A DNA stretch of 8,399 nucleotides from an uncultured Oscillospiraceae bacterium. Lineage in GTDB: Bacteria > Bacillota > Clostridia > Oscillospirales > Oscillospiraceae. Below the pieces are notes generated by a model. It ran no database searches and was not told where the DNA came from. It worked only from the letters and a program-made list of their open reading frames with translations. The position numbers and the translations under genes are program-made. Each line of letters opens with the position of its first letter. Within the stretch, counting starts at the first letter, position 1. Positions 6,092-8,399 of this stretch are shown in pieces. Location: contig CAKTUT010000071.1 in assembly GCA_934621665.1 (NCBI GenBank), positions 1 through 8,399 of the forward strand, given 5' to 3'.

Positions 6092-8399
6092 TCTGTTTCC
6101 TTTTCTGTCGCTGCGATCTTTTTCGCCGCAGTTTTCCGAGTAGTTGTCGTTTTCGCCGTTGCTTTTGCAGCCGACTTCTTTGCGGCTGCTTTTTTCGCAG
6201 CAGGCTTCTTTTCAGCCGCAGTTTTTACAGTTGATTTCTTTGCGGCAGGCTTCTTTACAGCCTTTTTCTCCGCTTCTGCCTCAGCTGGCTGCGCAGCCGC
6301 CGTTTTACTTTCTGCTTCCGCTGCTTCCGCCGCTGCATCGGCCTCTGCCGCCGCCTCCGCAGGCTTGCGGCGATAGCCGCGCTGATCCTCAGGCAGAAAG
6401 TTCGGGCATTCGGGGTTCGCACAGAACGGCTTCATTGCGCCCTTGCCGGAGCGCTTAAACATTGTCTGCCCGCACTTCGGGCAGTCCTGATCGGTTGGCA
6501 CATCCCACGTCATAAAACCGCATTCCGCGCCGCGCTCACACGCGTAATACGCGTATCCGCGCTTGCTCTTGCGCTTCAGAATCGTGCTGCCGCACTTGGG
6601 GCAGCGGCCGGGCATCCGCTCAACAATCGGCTTGGCGTTCTGACACTCCGGATATCCGGGGCAGGCAAGGAACTTGCCAAAGCGTCCGGTACGGATGACC
6701 ATATTCCGTCCGCAAAGCTCACAGATTTCATCCGTGACCTCCTCCGGCACTTTCAGCCGCGTGTCCTTAAGCGCCTCTTCGGCTTCCTCCATCTCCTGAT
6801 GGAAGCCCTTATAAAAATCGGCCAGAACCTGCTTCCATTGCAGCTCGCCCTCTTCCACCTCGTCAAGCTGGTGCTCCATTCCGGCAGTAAATTCCACGTT
6901 GATGACGTTCTGGAAATGATCCATCATCAGTCCGTTTACCACCTCGCCAAGGGCAGTGGGAGAAAGACGCTTGTCCTTTTTCACAACATACTCGCGCGCT
7001 TCAATCGTGGAGATAATTGTTGCATACGTAGACGGACGGCCTACGCCCTTTTCCTCCATCGCACGCACAAGCGAAGCCTCGGTATAGCGCGCAGGCGGCT
7101 GGGTGAAATGCTGTTGGCGATCAAATTCACCAGCCGTCAGCGCCTCACCCTGCGCAAGATCAGGAAGCGGCGACTGGATTTCGTCCTGCTCATCGTCGCG
7201 TCCCTCTTCATAGATCGCCGTAAAGCCGGAGAACTTCACGCTCTGGTGCGTAGCACGGAACAGATGTTCACCGCAAGAGGCTTCAATTGCCGTTACATCA
7301 TAGATGGCGTTTGTCATCTGTGAGGAAATAAAGCGGCTCCAGATCAGCTTATACAGCCGGAACTGTTCCTTTGTCAAATCTTTCTCCACCAGCTCCGGGT
7401 ACAGATGAACATTACTCGGACGGATGGCTTCATGTGCGTCCTGCGCGCCGGACTTCGGCTTATAGCGCCGCGGGGCGCTGTAGAAGCTTTCACCATAGCG
7501 GCTGCGGATAACCTCGCCTGCCGCTGCCAGCGCCTCCTCCGAGATTCGGAGCGAGTCGGTACGCATATACGTAATCAGGCCGACCGAGCCCTCTCCGGTA
7601 ATTTCCACGCCCTCATACAGCTGCTGCGCAATCATCATTGTACGCCGCGGTGTCATATTGAGCTTGCGCGAGGCCTCCTGCTGAAGCGTTGATGTGATAA
7701 ATGGCGGTGCAGGATTGCGCTTTTTCTCGGTTTTTTTGACGCTGCTGACCGTAAACGGCTTTCCTGCAAGCTCGGAGAGAATGCCGTTTACCTCGTCCTC
7801 GCTGCCAAGCTCACGCTTTTTCGGATCTCCATAATATCGCGCGGTAAACGTACCGGGCTTGCCGACGCGTGTCAGCGGCACGTCGATCGTCCAGTATTCC
7901 TGCGGCTGAAATGCGCGGATTTCATTTTCACGGTCAACAACCAAACGTGTTGCAACCGACTGCACACGTCCGGCGGACAAGCCTCTTCTTACTTTCTTCC
8001 ACAGCAGCGGGCTGAGCTGATAGCCGACGATGCGGTCAAGCACACGGCGCGCCTGCTGCGCGTCAACAAGCCGCTGGTCAATGGCGCGCGGATGCTGGAT
8101 AGAGTTGCGCACAACGTCACGTGTGATCTCATTAAAAGTTACGCGCATCGTCTTATCGTCCGGGATATTCAGCAAATACTTCAAGTGCCAGGAAATGGCT
8201 TCGCCCTCGCGATCCGGGTCAGTTGCGAGATAGACGTTTTCGCTCTTCCCGGCCGCTTCGCACAGCTCCTCAATGATTTTTTCCTTGCCCGGCATCGGGA
8301 CATACTGCGGCTCAAAGTTGTGCTCAATGTCAATGCCCATTTTACTCTTGGGCAAGTCGCGCAGATGACCCATGCTGGCCTTAACTACATACTCAGAAC
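6088..8399 (-). CDS. topA: DNA topoisomerase I (type IA), 5' end cut off by the window edge
   Basis: TopA relaxes negative supercoils by cutting one DNA strand through a phosphotyrosine and passing the other through the break. The frame is open to the right edge, where it reads SEYVVKAS before [15 protein letters not shown]. By comparison with Bacillus TopA about 25 residues are missing, so the ATG at 8373 is internal. Visible parts in order are: the end of the Toprim domain with TDPDREGE (Asp-x-Asp at 8212-8220); [16 protein letters not shown] and [15 protein letters not shown]; the active-site [10 protein letters not shown], its tyrosine at 7567-7569; and [15 protein letters not shown]. Three four-cysteine zinc motifs lie between 6723 and 6406 (CELC...CPGYPEC, CPKC...CERGAEC, CPKC...CANPEC). 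After these comes an unusual tail of roughly 95 residues, first acidic and alanine-rich, then lysine-rich. The TGA overlaps the trmFO start by four bases. Any promoter lies outside the window. Confidence 0.98.
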   Translation of the reverse strand, partial: SEYVVKASMGHLRDLPKSKMGIDIEHNFEPQYVPMPGKEKIIEELCEAAGKSENVYLATDPDREGEAISWHLKYLLNIPDDKTMRVTFNEITRDVVRNSIQHPRAIDQRLVDAQQARRVLDRIVGYQLSPLLWKKVRRGLSAGRVQSVATRLVVDRENEIRAFQPQEYWTIDVPLTRVGKPGTFTARYYGDPKKRELGSEDEVNGILSELAGKPFTVSSVKKTEKKRNPAPPFITSTLQQEASRKLNMTPRRTMMIAQQLYEGVEITGEGSVGLITYMRTDSLRISEEALAAAGEVIRSRYGESFYSAPRRYKPKSGAQDAHEAIRPSNVHLYPELVEKDLTKEQFRLYKLIWSRFISSQMTNAIYDVTAIEASCGEHLFRATHQSVKFSGFTAIYEEGRDDEQDEIQSPLPDLAQGEALTAGEFDRQQHFTQPPARYTEASLVRAMEEKGVGRPSTYATIISTIEAREYVVKKDKRLSPTALGEVVNGLMMDHFQNVINVEFTAGMEHQLDEVEEGELQWKQVLADFYKGFHQEMEEAEEALKDTRLKVPEEVTDEICELCGRNMVIRTGRFGKFLACPGYPECQNAKPIVERMPGRCPKCGSTILKRKSKRGYAYYACERGAECGFMTWDVPTDQDCPKCGQTMFKRSGKGAMKPFCANPECPNFLPEDQRGYRRKPAEAAAEADAAAEAAEAESKTAAAQPAEAEAEKKAVKKPAAKKSTVKTAAEKKPAAKKAAAKKSAAKATAKTTTTRKTAAKKIAATEKETE
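6091..6366 (-). other. Bipartite low-complexity C-terminal tail of TopA
   Basis: The last 92 residues of TopA fall into two halves. The first (6268-6366) is built of Ala and Glu with some Asp. The second (6091-6267) is Lys/Ala-rich with threonines and a proline-containing KKPAAKK motif occurring twice, 15 residues apart. The second half resembles histone-H1-like or AlgP-type DNA-binding tails, so nonspecific DNA binding is the natural inference. The coding DNA carries partial direct repeats: TTCTTTGCGGC starts at 6176 and 6236, and CAGGCTTCTT at 6201 and 6246 (plus-strand reading). Confidence 0.8.

Noticed and set aside
8371..8373. topA start at the ATG at 8373
   Set aside because: The frame continues to the edge with SEYVVKAS, which matches the conserved TopA N-terminal region, so this Met is internal (the [10 protein letters not shown] motif).
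1..8399. Mobile elements, CRISPR arrays, tRNA/rRNA genes, defence or toxin-antitoxin modules
   Set aside because: Nearly every base is accounted for by five housekeeping genes. The only gaps are about 47 and 128 bases, and neither holds such elements.

Overview
This window is a block of core housekeeping genes, all on the minus strand, from what looks like a fairly GC-rich Firmicute. The most likely source is a clostridial or Oscillospirales-type gut bacterium. The grounds are a folate-dependent TrmFO, a Bacillus-type PlsX, Smc with Bacillus-like residue numbering, strong AGGAG-type ribosome binding sites, and synteny with Firmicutes. GC content was judged by eye, and the genus cannot be fixed from this sequence.

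Layout in the direction of transcription, right to left: topA (DNA topoisomerase I, first ~25 codons beyond the right edge; stop at 6088) overlaps trmFO (6091-4790, tRNA m5U54 methyltransferase) by an ATGA junction. After a 47-base gap holding a small perfect hairpin comes plsX (4742-3702, phosphate acyltransferase). It overlaps rnc (3712-3014, ribonuclease III) by 11 bases. Five bases past the rnc stop codon is a strong intrinsic terminator (2976-3009). A candidate extended -10 promoter (2918-2946) then precedes smc (2885 to the left edge; about 961 codons visible, C-terminal ATPase half missing).

The genes work in chromosome topology and segregation (TopA, Smc), tRNA modification (TrmFO), membrane phospholipid initiation (PlsX) and RNA processing (RNase III). 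Tight spacing suggests that topA-trmFO-plsX-rnc is one transcript and that smc starts a second unit, probably running into genes beyond the left edge. All five reading frames are intact as far as visible. Key catalytic residues are present in the visible parts.

I found no mobile element, CRISPR array, RNA gene, toxin-antitoxin or defence system. I see no new biological system here. The points worth a second look are modest: a long bipartite acidic-then-lysine-rich tail on TopA, the transcriptional break between rnc and smc, the absence of acpP between plsX and rnc, the gene order, and the trmFO-plsX hairpin.
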